A stretch of 64,000 bases of DNA from a virus. This document shows positions 44,143 to 51,618 of this stretch, piece after piece (positions within the stretch are counted from its first letter, which is position 1; each line of letters begins with the position of its first letter). The stretch lies in IMG/VR virus record IMGVR_UViG_3300020421_002402, positions 1-64,000 of that record; one strand, written 5' to 3'. The position numbers were made by a program, and so were the translations under genes. A model generated the notes under the pieces. That model worked only from the letters and a program-made list of their open reading frames with translations. It had not been told where the DNA came from and did no database searches.

Positions 44143-44510
44143 CGTCTTTTCTCATATTCTAAATCTTCTAAATCCATTTCAAGTTCATCAATTTTGGTTG
44201 TTACATCTCTGTACTTGTCTGCAAATACTTCTTCCATTTCATATACTGCAGACTCTAATTGATTTCTTGCATCACGTACTTTGCTTTCGTAATAGTCCAA
44301 CTCTCTTTCATCGATGCCAAGTTTTTCTGCAAGTCCATTTAAACCAATCATTATTTCACTTGTTGTGTTTTCGTACTTGATTGCTTTAGTGATATCTCTT
44401 GCTTCTTGTTGTGCAAATTCTAACTTATCAGCAATAGGCTCAAGCCTTTTCAACTCTGCTTTTATTTCTTCTTCGTTTTGCTCTTGAACTATTACTTCAT
44501 TAAGTTTCAT
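44139..44510 (-). CDS. Coiled-coil phage protein, function unknown
   Basis: 123 residues, nearly all predicted helix with heptad-like spacing of Leu and Ile (EIKAELKRLEPIADKLEFAQ, and IDELEMDLEDLEYEKRR). It overlaps lysozyme by one base and the next gene by four, so the three are co-translated. Confidence 0.55.
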   Translation of the reverse strand: MKLNEVIVQEQNEEEIKAELKRLEPIADKLEFAQQEARDITKAIKYENTTSEIMIGLNGLAEKLGIDERELDYYESKVRDARNQLESAVYEMEEVFADKYRDVTTKIDELEMDLEDLEYEKRR

Positions 44511-44956
44511 TACACTTCCTCTAATCTCTTCATTAATCTTTCTGCTCTATTAGTAACTTGTTTGTGCCAACGTGAATCTCTGCCTTCAACTGCGGCTTCT
44601 TTCCAGTTACTTTCTAATATAGCGGCATGCATTTTTTTAAATTTGCTTAATCTTGTTCTACCCATATTGAACATCATATTAACCAGGATCTGCTGGACTT
44701 CGTCAGGTAGTTCTCCAAAACGCCCTGCTTCGTATAAAAGTTCACACTCGGCGATGGCAATATCAAGGTCTCGTTCGAAACATGACCTGACACGTTCTTC
44801 GTCAACTGGAGTTCCAATTGGTTTTCCGTGTTCCGGATCACTCTCCTGGACAAGGTGACCGACTCCAAAGGTTGCGTACCCAAGATGGTCGTTATAGAGT
44901 TCATAAACTACTCCTTCATCAATTTTAAGTTGTTCAAATACTGCTTGTCTATTCAT
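44510..44956 (-). CDS. e: T4-type lysozyme (endolysin, GH24)
   Basis: 148 residues. It cleaves peptidoglycan to release progeny. The catalytic triad of T4 lysozyme is visible at T4 spacing: Glu14 in KIDEGVV, Asp23 and Thr29 in YNDHLGYATFGVGH. Later FNMGRTRLSKFKKM matches the GH24 C-terminal lobe. A late promoter lies 38 nt upstream. A second cell-wall enzyme (SleB-type) is at 47456. Confidence 0.93.
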   Translation of the reverse strand: MNRQAVFEQLKIDEGVVYELYNDHLGYATFGVGHLVQESDPEHGKPIGTPVDEERVRSCFERDLDIAIAECELLYEAGRFGELPDEVQQILVNMMFNMGRTRLSKFKKMHAAILESNWKEAAVEGRDSRWHKQVTNRAERLMKRLEEV

Positions 44957-44987
44957 ATTATTTCCAATTCCAAATAATTTATATGTG

Positions 44988-44994
44988 TATTTAT
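44988..44994 (-). promoter_or_regulatory. T4-like late promoter element for lysozyme
   Basis: ATAAATA on the minus strand, 38 nt upstream of the lysozyme ATG at 44956. Confidence 0.6.
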
Positions 44995-45012
44995 CTGATT
45001 AAGGTATTTTGC

Positions 45013-45040
45013 CAAAAAAAAGCACACCCGAAGGTGTGCT
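45013..45040 (-). terminator. Rho-independent terminator (minus strand)
   Basis: AGCACACC and GGTGTGCT form an 8-bp stem around a four-base loop, followed on the minus strand by eight T. The same stem occurs at 55746 on the plus strand. Confidence 0.85.
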
Positions 45041-45062
45041 CTTTTAAATTCATTTCTACTTA

Positions 45063-45650
45063 CTATGAAGCAACTGAGCCGTAATCTCTAGCAATATTAC
45101 TTGTAATACCTGCCGCAACAATTACGATTGCTGTAATAACTGCTGTACCACTACTGGCACTACCTGCCGTGATAGTCGCCTTTACATCTGTTGCTGAGGT
45201 GTAAATGTGTTGATGAGTACTTTGAAATTGGAATGTTTGCGTCATATCAGCATCACCGGTTCCAAAGTGTCTATCAGTATCACTATCATCTCCAACAATT
45301 ACAGTTGTTGTGTCATCAGCACTTACCCAAGGACTACCAACATCAATATTGACACTATAAATCATAGAGTCTGCTGGTGCAGTGAATAGTGTTGTAGTAC
45401 CCGTATTATATTGTACTTCTGTACTAACATATTGTGCAACTGTTTGAGTAGCACTATCAAATTGTCCTTTTGTAAAGAATGCAGTAGCCTGGGTTGCATC
45501 TGCACCCTTAACTTCAACGAGAGTAGAACCGTCATTGTCAGTGAATGTAAATTCGTTATCTGTGGTGTTTGTGAGAAGTTTTAATCCGCGTTTTCCGAAC
45601 TGCACTAAATTAGCGATGCCCTTCAAACCAAAATTGTTTACGTCTGCCAT
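45063..45650 (-). CDS. Virion structural protein, likely
   Basis: 195 residues, rich in Thr, Ala, Val and Ser, with beta-strand alternation and no charged clusters. It opens with MADVNNFGLKGIANLVQFGK. The composition fits a small capsid decoration or fibre protein. It is a single-gene unit with a late promoter and its own terminator, which suggests high expression. Confidence 0.5.
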   Translation of the reverse strand: MADVNNFGLKGIANLVQFGKRGLKLLTNTTDNEFTFTDNDGSTLVEVKGADATQATAFFTKGQFDSATQTVAQYVSTEVQYNTGTTTLFTAPADSMIYSVNIDVGSPWVSADDTTTVIVGDDSDTDRHFGTGDADMTQTFQFQSTHQHIYTSATDVKATITAGSASSGTAVITAIVIVAAGITSNIARDYGSVAS

Positions 45651-45697
45651 GTGGTTACTCCAAATTATAATCGATTATTGTAGTTTCCTACTACACA

Positions 45698-45704
45698 TAT
45701 TTAT
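45698..45704 (-). promoter_or_regulatory. T4-like late promoter element (minus strand)
   Basis: ATAAATA on the minus strand, 54 nt before the ATG at 45650; it stands back to back with the uvsE promoter. Confidence 0.55.
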
Positions 45705-45713
45705 CGAAAGTTG

Positions 45714-45742
45714 TTGACATTGACTACTTTATATCGTATAAT
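45714..45742 (+). promoter_or_regulatory. Sigma70-type promoter at start codon of uvsE
   Basis: TTGACA at 45714-45719 and TATAAT at 45737-45742, spaced 17 nt. Only six bases separate the -10 box from the ATG at 45749, so the mRNA would start at or next to AUG. Confidence 0.85.
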
Positions 45743-45748
45743 ATCAGC

Positions 45749-46801
45749 ATGTTTGATCCTAATGTAAAAAGAATTGGCTTTTGTTGTAAGTATATGGACC
45801 CTGACCAGAGTCAGAAACCTAAACTTCTCAAGGAGATACAGCAAAATTACACAGAACGCATGACAACTATTACTTGGCTTGATAGACAAGAAAAGTCTGT
45901 AGCAGAAGAACGTATGCTTGAACTTGTTACTCATAACATGCAGGCGGCATACAATCTTGTAGAATTGGTAAGCAAACTTCCAGCAGAACGTAGAATGGTT
46001 AGGCTAGGCAGTAATCAATTGCCAGGTGCTACACAAGAAGATTGGAAATACATGTGGCAAGACCCTACTAATATTAAAATGCTAGAAGAAGGCTTTGCTA
46101 AAGTGGGGAAACTTGCTAGAGATAAAGATGTTCGTATTAGTTTTCATCCTGGGCAGTTTTGTGTACTTGCTAGTGATAAGCCTGATGTAGTAGAACGTAG
46201 TTTAGACGAGTTCGAGTATCATGCTAACATGGCACGTTGGATGGGGTATGGTAAAGAGTTCATGGACATGAAACTCAATATACACATATCTGGACGTCAA
46301 GGAGCACAAGGTATTATAAATATACTACCTAAATTATCACCTGAGGCTCGTAACACTATTGCAATCGAAAATGATGAGATGTGTCACGGACTCGATGAAT
46401 CATTAAAATTGGAGAAACATTTGGCATTGGTGTTGGACATACATCACCATTGGATTAGAGATGAAGAATATATACAAGCAAATGATGACCGTGTTAAAAG
46501 GGTCATTGATAGTTGGCGCGGTGTTAGGCCTACTTTACATTACAGTTACAGCAGAAATGAATGGCTGGATCAATCAAGCAGAATTGATGAAGGAAACAGG
46601 CATGATTCCTTACATTCCATATCTGACCTTTTAGAGTCTGGTGCTAAGAAACAAAAACTTAGAGCACATTCAGATTTTTACCCTAATGAAAAAGTTAATG
46701 AATGGGCATTGAGTTTCTTTGATAATTTTGACATTCAATGCGAAGCAAAGGCTAAGAATTTAGCCAGTGAAGAATTATACCTGCAATATATAAACACATA
46801 A
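45749..46801 (+). CDS. uvsE: UV-damage endonuclease
   Basis: 350 residues, full length. It nicks DNA next to UV photoproducts, an ATP-free repair route useful to a sunlit marine virus. TIM-barrel metal ligands fit the family: RLGSNQLPG, ISFHPGQFCVLAS, NIHISGRQG, IAIENDEM, VLDIHHHW, HYSYSR and LRAHSDF occur in the expected order. The promoter leaves no leader. Two hairpins follow the stop. Confidence 0.93.
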   Translation: MFDPNVKRIGFCCKYMDPDQSQKPKLLKEIQQNYTERMTTITWLDRQEKSVAEERMLELVTHNMQAAYNLVELVSKLPAERRMVRLGSNQLPGATQEDWKYMWQDPTNIKMLEEGFAKVGKLARDKDVRISFHPGQFCVLASDKPDVVERSLDEFEYHANMARWMGYGKEFMDMKLNIHISGRQGAQGIINILPKLSPEARNTIAIENDEMCHGLDESLKLEKHLALVLDIHHHWIRDEEYIQANDDRVKRVIDSWRGVRPTLHYSYSRNEWLDQSSRIDEGNRHDSLHSISDLLESGAKKQKLRAHSDFYPNEKVNEWALSFFDNFDIQCEAKAKNLASEELYLQYINT

Positions 46802-46803
46802 AT

Positions 46804-46823
46804 TGACTCCGGAGTCTTTTTGT
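46804..46823 (+). terminator. Terminator hairpin after uvsE
   Basis: GACT and AGTC pair around CCGG, followed by five T. Confidence 0.55.
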
Positions 46824-46835
46824 GTTGACTGTTTG

Positions 46836-46860
46836 GGGAACACCGAGTTCCTTTTCTATC
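46836..46860 (+). terminator. Second terminator-like hairpin
   Basis: GGAAC and GTTCC pair around ACCGA, followed by TTTTC. Together with the previous hairpin it forms a tandem stop. Confidence 0.5.
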
Positions 46861-46872
46861 TATCACATCTTA

Positions 46873-46977
46873 ATGAGCGGTGAAATACTTAATGTTGTCA
46901 ACTGGTTCATTACCAAACAGTTGCTAATATTTAATCGTTTGCTAGAAAAGTATGTTGAAATAGTGTATTTTGAGTAA
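46873..46977 (+). CDS. Candidate 34-residue peptide
   Basis: An open frame of 34 codons (MSGEILNVVNWFITKQLLIF onward), amphipathic and hydrophobic. No clear ribosome site precedes it. Its stop overlaps the late element before the ferredoxin. Weak support. Confidence 0.3.
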   Translation: MSGEILNVVNWFITKQLLIFNRLLEKYVEIVYFE

Positions 46978-46980
46978 ATA
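46974..46980 (+). promoter_or_regulatory. Late promoter-like element before ferredoxin
   Basis: GTAAATA, one base off ATAAATA, 30 nt before the TTG start at 47004. Confidence 0.4.
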
Positions 46981-47003
46981 TTGGTGTTAAAAGGAGTTTT
47001 AAT

Positions 47004-47357
47004 TTGACTTATGTAGTAAAGGGTGAATGCGTAGATTGTAAACATACTACCTGTGTGAAAGTGTGTCCTGTTGACTGTTTCCATGAAGGTGAAAATACAG
47101 TTGTTATAGACCCAGACGTCTGTATCGATTGTGCTATCTGTGAACCTGAATGCCCAGTAAATGCTATTGTGTCAGACAGAAAACTTGAAACAGAATCAGA
47201 CCAAGAGTGGCTAAAGTTTAACACAGACATGAGTAAAGAATGGCCCGTAATAACCAAAGTAAAAGACCCCTTACCTACTTACGAAGAAGCGGCTAATTAT
47301 ACCGATGATGAAAATTGGAGTAAAGTGAGTAGAATACCAGCCAAGCAAATCGATTAA
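47004..47357 (+). CDS. fdxA: 7Fe ferredoxin, FdxA type
   Basis: 117 residues with a TTG start, supported by an aaaggag site eight bases upstream and by fit to the family's MTYVV opening. CVDCKHTTCVKVCPVDC and CIDCAICEPECPVNAI give the cysteines for one [3Fe-4S] and one [4Fe-4S] cluster, as in proteobacterial FdxA. It carries electrons; partners could be the desaturases, the radical SAM enzyme or host enzymes. Most phage ferredoxins are plant-type 2Fe, so this type is unusual. Confidence 0.9.
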   Translation: MTYVVKGECVDCKHTTCVKVCPVDCFHEGENTVVIDPDVCIDCAICEPECPVNAIVSDRKLETESDQEWLKFNTDMSKEWPVITKVKDPLPTYEEAANYTDDENWSKVSRIPAKQID

Positions 47358-47395
47358 ATAAGTTCAAATACGCCAAAAAAACAGGCACAAAATAC

Positions 47396-47424
47396 TTGAC
47401 ATATCACCTTAATGTTAGTATAAT
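47396..47424 (+). promoter_or_regulatory. Sigma70-type promoter
   Basis: TTGACA at 47396-47401 and TATAAT at 47419-47424, spaced 17 nt; a ggagaggggag ribosome site precedes the ATG at 47456. Confidence 0.85.
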
Positions 47425-47455
47425 ATATGTATATTTTAAATAAGGAGAGGGGAGT

Positions 47456-48001
47456 ATGGAAACATTATACGCAGTATTAACATCCATGATGTTAAGTTAT
47501 GCACCCTACAATGCTACAGACGTTCTTATTGATAGAGACGAAGCATTTTGTTTAGCACAAAATGTTTACCACGAAGCCAAAGGTGAAAACCTAGCAGGTA
47601 AATCAGCAGTTGCTCATGTAACTCTAAACAGAGTTGCACATGAAAAATATCCTAACACTATATGTGGTGTTACAAAACAAGCAAAGTATAGAACCAATTG
47701 GAGAGGAAATGAAACACCTATCATAGGTATGTGTCAATTCAGTTGGTACTGTGATGGCAAATCTGACGACATACAAATTGTTTATAGAAAAAGTTATCCA
47801 GGAAAACCTATTGGTCCTAATATGGAAGCCTGGAAACAAAGTGTTCAAGTTTCTTTATTGGCAATGTATGGCACAACAATAGATCCAACAAGTGGTGCAA
47901 CACATTATTATAATCATAATATCAGTCAGCCAACTTGGGGTCAGGTATATCCAGTTGTTGCAGTTCTAAGCAATCATACTTTCTTAGTTAGGAACGATTA
48001 A
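47456..48001 (+). CDS. SleB-type cell-wall hydrolase
   Basis: 181 residues. LAQNVYHEAKGENLAGKSAV is the Hydrolase_2 (SleB/CwlJ) core with the catalytic Glu, followed by VTLNRV and CQFSWYCDG and a C-terminal GATHYYNH. These are lytic peptidoglycan hydrolases. The first 20 residues (LYAVLTSMMLSYAPYNA) could be a short export signal. A sigma70-type promoter suggests expression apart from the late lysozyme, perhaps against rival infection or in cell-wall remodelling. Confidence 0.88.
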   Translation: METLYAVLTSMMLSYAPYNATDVLIDRDEAFCLAQNVYHEAKGENLAGKSAVAHVTLNRVAHEKYPNTICGVTKQAKYRTNWRGNETPIIGMCQFSWYCDGKSDDIQIVYRKSYPGKPIGPNMEAWKQSVQVSLLAMYGTTIDPTSGATHYYNHNISQPTWGQVYPVVAVLSNHTFLVRND

Positions 48002-48015
48002 AACAGTATATTAAG

Positions 48016-48022
48016 ATAAATA
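48016..48022 (+). promoter_or_regulatory. T4-like late promoter element with leader
   Basis: ATAAATA 33 nt upstream of the ATG at 48049. Confidence 0.6.
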
Positions 48023-48048
48023 CTCTTGTAGGAAACACAGGAGTAATT

Positions 48049-48507
48049 ATGTACGAGTATAGATGTAAAGTCATCAGAGTAATTGATGGCGACACGGTTG
48101 ACGTGGACATAGATTTAGGTTTTGATATTATGCTCAGAGACGAAAGAGTTCGTATCATGGGTATAGACACACCAGAAAGTAGAACCAGAGATAAAGTTGA
48201 AAAGAAATTTGGTTTGGCAAGTAAAGTTAGATTAAAAGAACTTATTGGTGGAAAGTCAGGACCAATTCTCAAAACACAGATTAATAAAAAAGGCGAAGAT
48301 ATGCGAGGTAAGTTTGGACGTATATTAGGTGACTTTGTTACTGATGATGGCAGACTTGTTACTGACATATTAGTTGAAGAAGGACATGCAGTTGCATACT
48401 TCGGAGGCAGTAAAGAAGAAATACAAGACAAGCATATGGCTAATCGTAAAAAATTAATCAGAGAAGGTCTTGTTGATGTAACTTTGGAAGAAGCCGGAAT
48501 TCAATAA
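48049..48507 (+). CDS. Staphylococcal nuclease-like (SNase) nuclease
   Basis: 152 residues. It hydrolyses DNA or RNA with Ca2+. VIRVIDGDTVDVDIDLGF is the first core strand pair with Asp ligands; RVRIMGIDTPESR holds the first catalytic Arg and Glu; GKFGRILGDF gives the second Arg. No signal peptide, so it acts in the cell or is packaged. It may help degrade host DNA. Confidence 0.9.
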   Translation: MYEYRCKVIRVIDGDTVDVDIDLGFDIMLRDERVRIMGIDTPESRTRDKVEKKFGLASKVRLKELIGGKSGPILKTQINKKGEDMRGKFGRILGDFVTDDGRLVTDILVEEGHAVAYFGGSKEEIQDKHMANRKKLIREGLVDVTLEEAGIQ

Positions 48508-48515
48508 AAAATAGG

Positions 48516-48543
48516 TTGACATTTCATAACTATTCTGTATAAT
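48516..48543 (+). promoter_or_regulatory. Sigma70-type promoter
   Basis: TTGACA at 48516-48521 and TATAAT at 48538-48543, spaced 16 nt; an aggatagaag leader precedes the ATG at 48566. Confidence 0.8.
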
Positions 48544-48565
48544 ACAAATATTACAGGATAGAAGT

Positions 48566-48862
48566 ATGCTTATTGAAGTTATTAAAGAAAACGAAGTTGT
48601 TAGTTGCAGACTTACAACAGGCGAAGAATTAGTCGCACGACTAAAAAAAGACAGACGAGATAAAGACAATCTCGTGGAATTATCACAACCCCTCATAGTT
48701 GGTAGAAGTGCAGAAGGCTTTGGACTTATGCCATATATGATGACAGTCAATCCAGAATCCACAGTAACTATTAAGATGGAACATATTTTGAGTATGGCTA
48801 AGACTAATGATGAAATAAGTAAAGGCTACACAAAACAAACAAGCAAAATAGAGACATTATAA
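48566..48862 (+). CDS. Small beta-barrel-like phage protein, function unknown
   Basis: 98 residues. VVSCRLTTGEELVARLKKD then VELSQPLIVGRS and GFGLMPYMMTV resemble an Sm-like or SH3-like barrel seen in short marine phage proteins. Its stop touches the QueD-like gene start. Function unknown. Confidence 0.55.
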   Translation: MLIEVIKENEVVSCRLTTGEELVARLKKDRRDKDNLVELSQPLIVGRSAEGFGLMPYMMTVNPESTVTIKMEHILSMAKTNDEISKGYTKQTSKIETL

Positions 48863-49332
48863 TGGTAAACAAAAGATTTTATTCAGGAAAAACTTATTCA
48901 CATGCAACTGGACATAGTTGTGCATTTAGACAATGGCGAGCAGACAGCCATTGTAATTTAATACATGGATATGCATTACAGTTTGAACTTAAATTTGGTG
49001 GCGAACTAGATGATAGGAATTGGATTGTAGACTTTGGTGGACTAAAGCCACTGAAAGAATGGTTGAAGTATATGTTCGACCACACATATCTAGTTGCAGA
49101 AGATGATCCAGAATTAGAAACAGTCAAAATGTTACAAGAGAAAAATCTTATTGACATGAGACTTTTACCAGCAGTTGGTTGCGAACGTTTTGCAGAGCAA
49201 GTATTTGACTATGCACAAAACTTAGTTGATGAATTAACTGATGGTAGATGTTGGGTACAAGAAGTTACAGTTAGAGAACATGAACACAATTCTGCGACAG
49301 TAGAACGTAATGACCATCAAAAAGTTGTTTAA
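48862..49332 (+). CDS. QueD-like 6-pyruvoyl-tetrahydropterin synthase family enzyme
   Basis: 156 residues. Family motifs: a SHATGHSC start, DSHCNLIHGYAL where CxxxHGH is usual, WIVDFGGLKPL, FDHTYLVAEDDP and VREHEHNSATV. QueD makes 6-carboxytetrahydropterin, a precursor of queuosine and related 7-deazaguanines; relatives serve folate or pterin paths. The third zinc His appears as Tyr (HGY), so zinc binding may differ. No queC or queE relative is seen in the window; it may act with host genes. Confidence 0.83.
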   Translation: MVNKRFYSGKTYSHATGHSCAFRQWRADSHCNLIHGYALQFELKFGGELDDRNWIVDFGGLKPLKEWLKYMFDHTYLVAEDDPELETVKMLQEKNLIDMRLLPAVGCERFAEQVFDYAQNLVDELTDGRCWVQEVTVREHEHNSATVERNDHQKVV

Positions 49333-49354
49333 AAAATAAATTAAAACATAATAG

Positions 49355-49378
49355 AACCCCCTGTTTTGGGGGTTTTGT
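49355..49378 (+). terminator. Rho-independent terminator
   Basis: CCCCC and GGGGG pair around TGTTTT, followed by TTTTG; ends the QueD-like unit. Confidence 0.85.
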
Positions 49379-49433
49379 ACATTAACAGGATAGTTTATGT
49401 AATCAGTATTGTTTAATTGGTTACGAAAATACG

Positions 49434-49440
49434 ATAAATA
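49434..49440 (+). promoter_or_regulatory. T4-like late promoter element, 12 nt before ATG
   Basis: ATAAATA with its first A exactly 12 nt before the ATG at 49446; the spacer tattggt is shared with 26046. Confidence 0.65.
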
Positions 49441-49445
49441 TTGGT

Positions 49446-50861
49446 ATGCTATTCGGTATATTCACATTAATAACAGCCTTAGCCATTGCCGGAGTTGCGG
49501 CATGGTTTTCCATTGAAGGACTAATGGCAATTTTCAGTGCCTCAGCACTTCCTATTGCAATAATGGCTGGAACACTTGAAGTTGGTAAGTTACTTACTGC
49601 AAGTTGGCTGTATAGATATTGGCATGAAACTTCATTGCTATTAAAAACATACTTGTCCATAGCCGTGGTTGTTTTGATGTTAATCACAAGTATGGGTATC
49701 TTTGGATATCTATCTAAAGCACACTTGGACCAAGCAGGTGAAACAGGTGATGCTTTTGCAACAGTAGAAAGAATAGATGGACAAATACAAAGAGAAGAAA
49801 ACAAAATTGCACTACTCGAAGATAGAATATTAGGAGTAGGTGGTAGTATAGATGTTTCCGAAAGTATTAAACAACAAGAAGAAATAAGAGATGGTGCTTG
49901 GGCAAGAGTTCAAGGTGATATAGATTATGCAAATGGTCAAATAGATAGATTAAGAGACCAACTAGCAGTATTAGACAAAGCAGTAAATGACCTTAGAGAG
50001 AAAGGTGTTGAAGTTGTAACACTAGATGAAGGTGGTGCTTTTAGACAAGCAGAAACTGAAAAGATTGATTATGTAGCACAGGCAAATGAATTATTTGCAC
50101 AACAAAAAGAACAACGAGACGAAATTAGAGCAGATATACAAGTTCAACAAGACAACATTGACAAGTATAGAGCACAGGCACAGAAAACAATTGATGATGC
50201 CAATGCTGAAATTAATAAATTAAGAAATCAAAACAGCAGTCAACAAGATGAAAACATCATAAAGATAGATGAATACAATACACAAATTGATAGTATATTT
50301 GATAATATTGTAATATTAAAAGATGAAAAGTTTGAAGCAGAAAGTATTGTACGAAACTTAGAAAAAGAAGTAGGTCCTATTAAGTATGTTGCACAATTAA
50401 TATATGGCGACGATACAGAAAGTTATTTGGATCAAGCAGTAAGACTGTTTATTTTAATGCTAGTGTTTGTATTCGATCCACTAGCAGTTGTATTAATCAT
50501 AGCCGCTAACCAAACATTATTACGTTATGGCATTAACTTGGAAAAAACAGGACCTGATTTAAGAGACCAATTAAAAGACGATAGTCCTCCAGATTTACCA
50601 AGACAACCTAGTCCACCAAGTGCGGTTGATGATGCGGCAGATGTTATGTCAGGTTATAAACAACCTGCACCTATAATTGTAGAAAAAGAAGTTATCAAAG
50701 AAGTACCAGTAGAAGTCATTAAGGAAGTAGAAAAAGAAGTTGTTGTTGAAAAAGAAGTTGAAGCAGAAATAGATTTGAGTACACCTCCTGCTATTAAAGA
50801 ATTGGAAAAACGACTAGCAAAGAAACTGAAAAAAGATGGCAAAAAAGAAGATAACAGTTAA
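49446..50861 (+). CDS. Membrane protein with long coiled coil and V/E/K repeats
   Basis: 471 residues. Three N-terminal hydrophobic segments (about 1-90) are followed by a coiled coil of about 220 residues, then another hydrophobic pair near 333-358 (LFILMLVFVFDPLAVVLIIA), and a C-terminal repeat region of Val/Glu/Lys (EKEVIKEVPVEVIKEVEKEV). Similar membrane coiled-coil proteins occur in marine T4-like phages. It overlaps the next repeat protein, and the two probably interact. Confidence 0.62.
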   Translation: MLFGIFTLITALAIAGVAAWFSIEGLMAIFSASALPIAIMAGTLEVGKLLTASWLYRYWHETSLLLKTYLSIAVVVLMLITSMGIFGYLSKAHLDQAGETGDAFATVERIDGQIQREENKIALLEDRILGVGGSIDVSESIKQQEEIRDGAWARVQGDIDYANGQIDRLRDQLAVLDKAVNDLREKGVEVVTLDEGGAFRQAETEKIDYVAQANELFAQQKEQRDEIRADIQVQQDNIDKYRAQAQKTIDDANAEINKLRNQNSSQQDENIIKIDEYNTQIDSIFDNIVILKDEKFEAESIVRNLEKEVGPIKYVAQLIYGDDTESYLDQAVRLFILMLVFVFDPLAVVLIIAANQTLLRYGINLEKTGPDLRDQLKDDSPPDLPRQPSPPSAVDDAADVMSGYKQPAPIIVEKEVIKEVPVEVIKEVEKEVVVEKEVEAEIDLSTPPAIKELEKRLAKKLKKDGKKEDNS

Positions 50862-51618
50862 AGAAGCATTAAATGTATTAAATACAAAGTATGCTAACAC
50901 ATTAGAAATGTTAGATGATGCTTTGGATCAAATAGAAGATTTAGAAAACGAACTGGCTAAAAAGCCTAAGGAAGTGCAAGTTGAGGTCGAAAAGGTTGTC
51001 ACAGTTGAGAAGGAGATCCTTGTCCCAGAGGAGAAGTTGGTCACTATCGAAAAGGAGGTCCCAGGACCAGAACGAGTTGTCGAAGTGCCAGGACCAGAAC
51101 GAGTCGTCGAAGTCCCCGTCGAAGTAATTAAGGAAGTAGAAGTTATAAAAGAGGTAGAAGTGCCTGTTGAAGTTCCTGTTGAAAAGATAGTGGAAAAGAT
51201 AGTTGAAAAAGAAATTAAAATAGAAGTACCTGTAGAAAAAGTTGTAGAAAAACTTATACAAGGTCCTGAAAGAGTTGTTGTAAGAACTGACAATAGAGAA
51301 ATAGACAGACTTACAGCCTTAGTAGCAGAGTTAGAAAATAGATTAGAACAGAGACCTATCAAAGAAAAAATTGTTGAAGGTCCTAGACGTGCAGTCAGAG
51401 TAGAACTACCAAACACCGGTGACCTCAGGACTGCGGCAACACTTATAGCAAATAGTGAAATGAATATAAATGATTTATCCACAGATGAAATACTCAGTAT
51501 GTTGCAAGAATTAAGTGAAGAAGATGTAAATAAACAGTTGGGAGGTTTTTGGGCAGTCCCATTACCAAACGATACAGATGACGACACAACAGACACAAAC
51601 TATGTTACGAGGAAATAA
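50836..51618 (+). CDS. Valine/glutamate/lysine-repeat protein, partner of the membrane protein
   Basis: 260 residues. Residues about 45-150 are an extended low-complexity repeat of VEK, EVP and GPERVVEVP units (EVPVEVIKEVEVIKEVEVPV), like the repeat end of the upstream gene. The flanks look globular. It starts inside the upstream gene and touches clpX. The repeat suggests an elongated or zipper-like interaction; function unknown. Confidence 0.58.
   Translation: MAKKKITVKEALNVLNTKYANTLEMLDDALDQIEDLENELAKKPKEVQVEVEKVVTVEKEILVPEEKLVTIEKEVPGPERVVEVPGPERVVEVPVEVIKEVEVIKEVEVPVEVPVEKIVEKIVEKEIKIEVPVEKVVEKLIQGPERVVVRTDNREIDRLTALVAELENRLEQRPIKEKIVEGPRRAVRVELPNTGDLRTAATLIANSEMNINDLSTDEILSMLQELSEEDVNKQLGGFWAVPLPNDTDDDTTDTNYVTRK

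Noticed and set aside
51000-51270. Possible CRISPR-like or tandem DNA repeat
   Set aside because: The repeats are in-frame protein repeats of uneven length, with no equal spacers.
50928-51596. Long Ser/Thr-rich open frame on the minus strand (222 codons)
   Set aside because: It is antisense to the V/E/K repeat of the gene at 50836; the repeat codons read backwards give an open Ser/Thr frame. No ribosome site or promoter.
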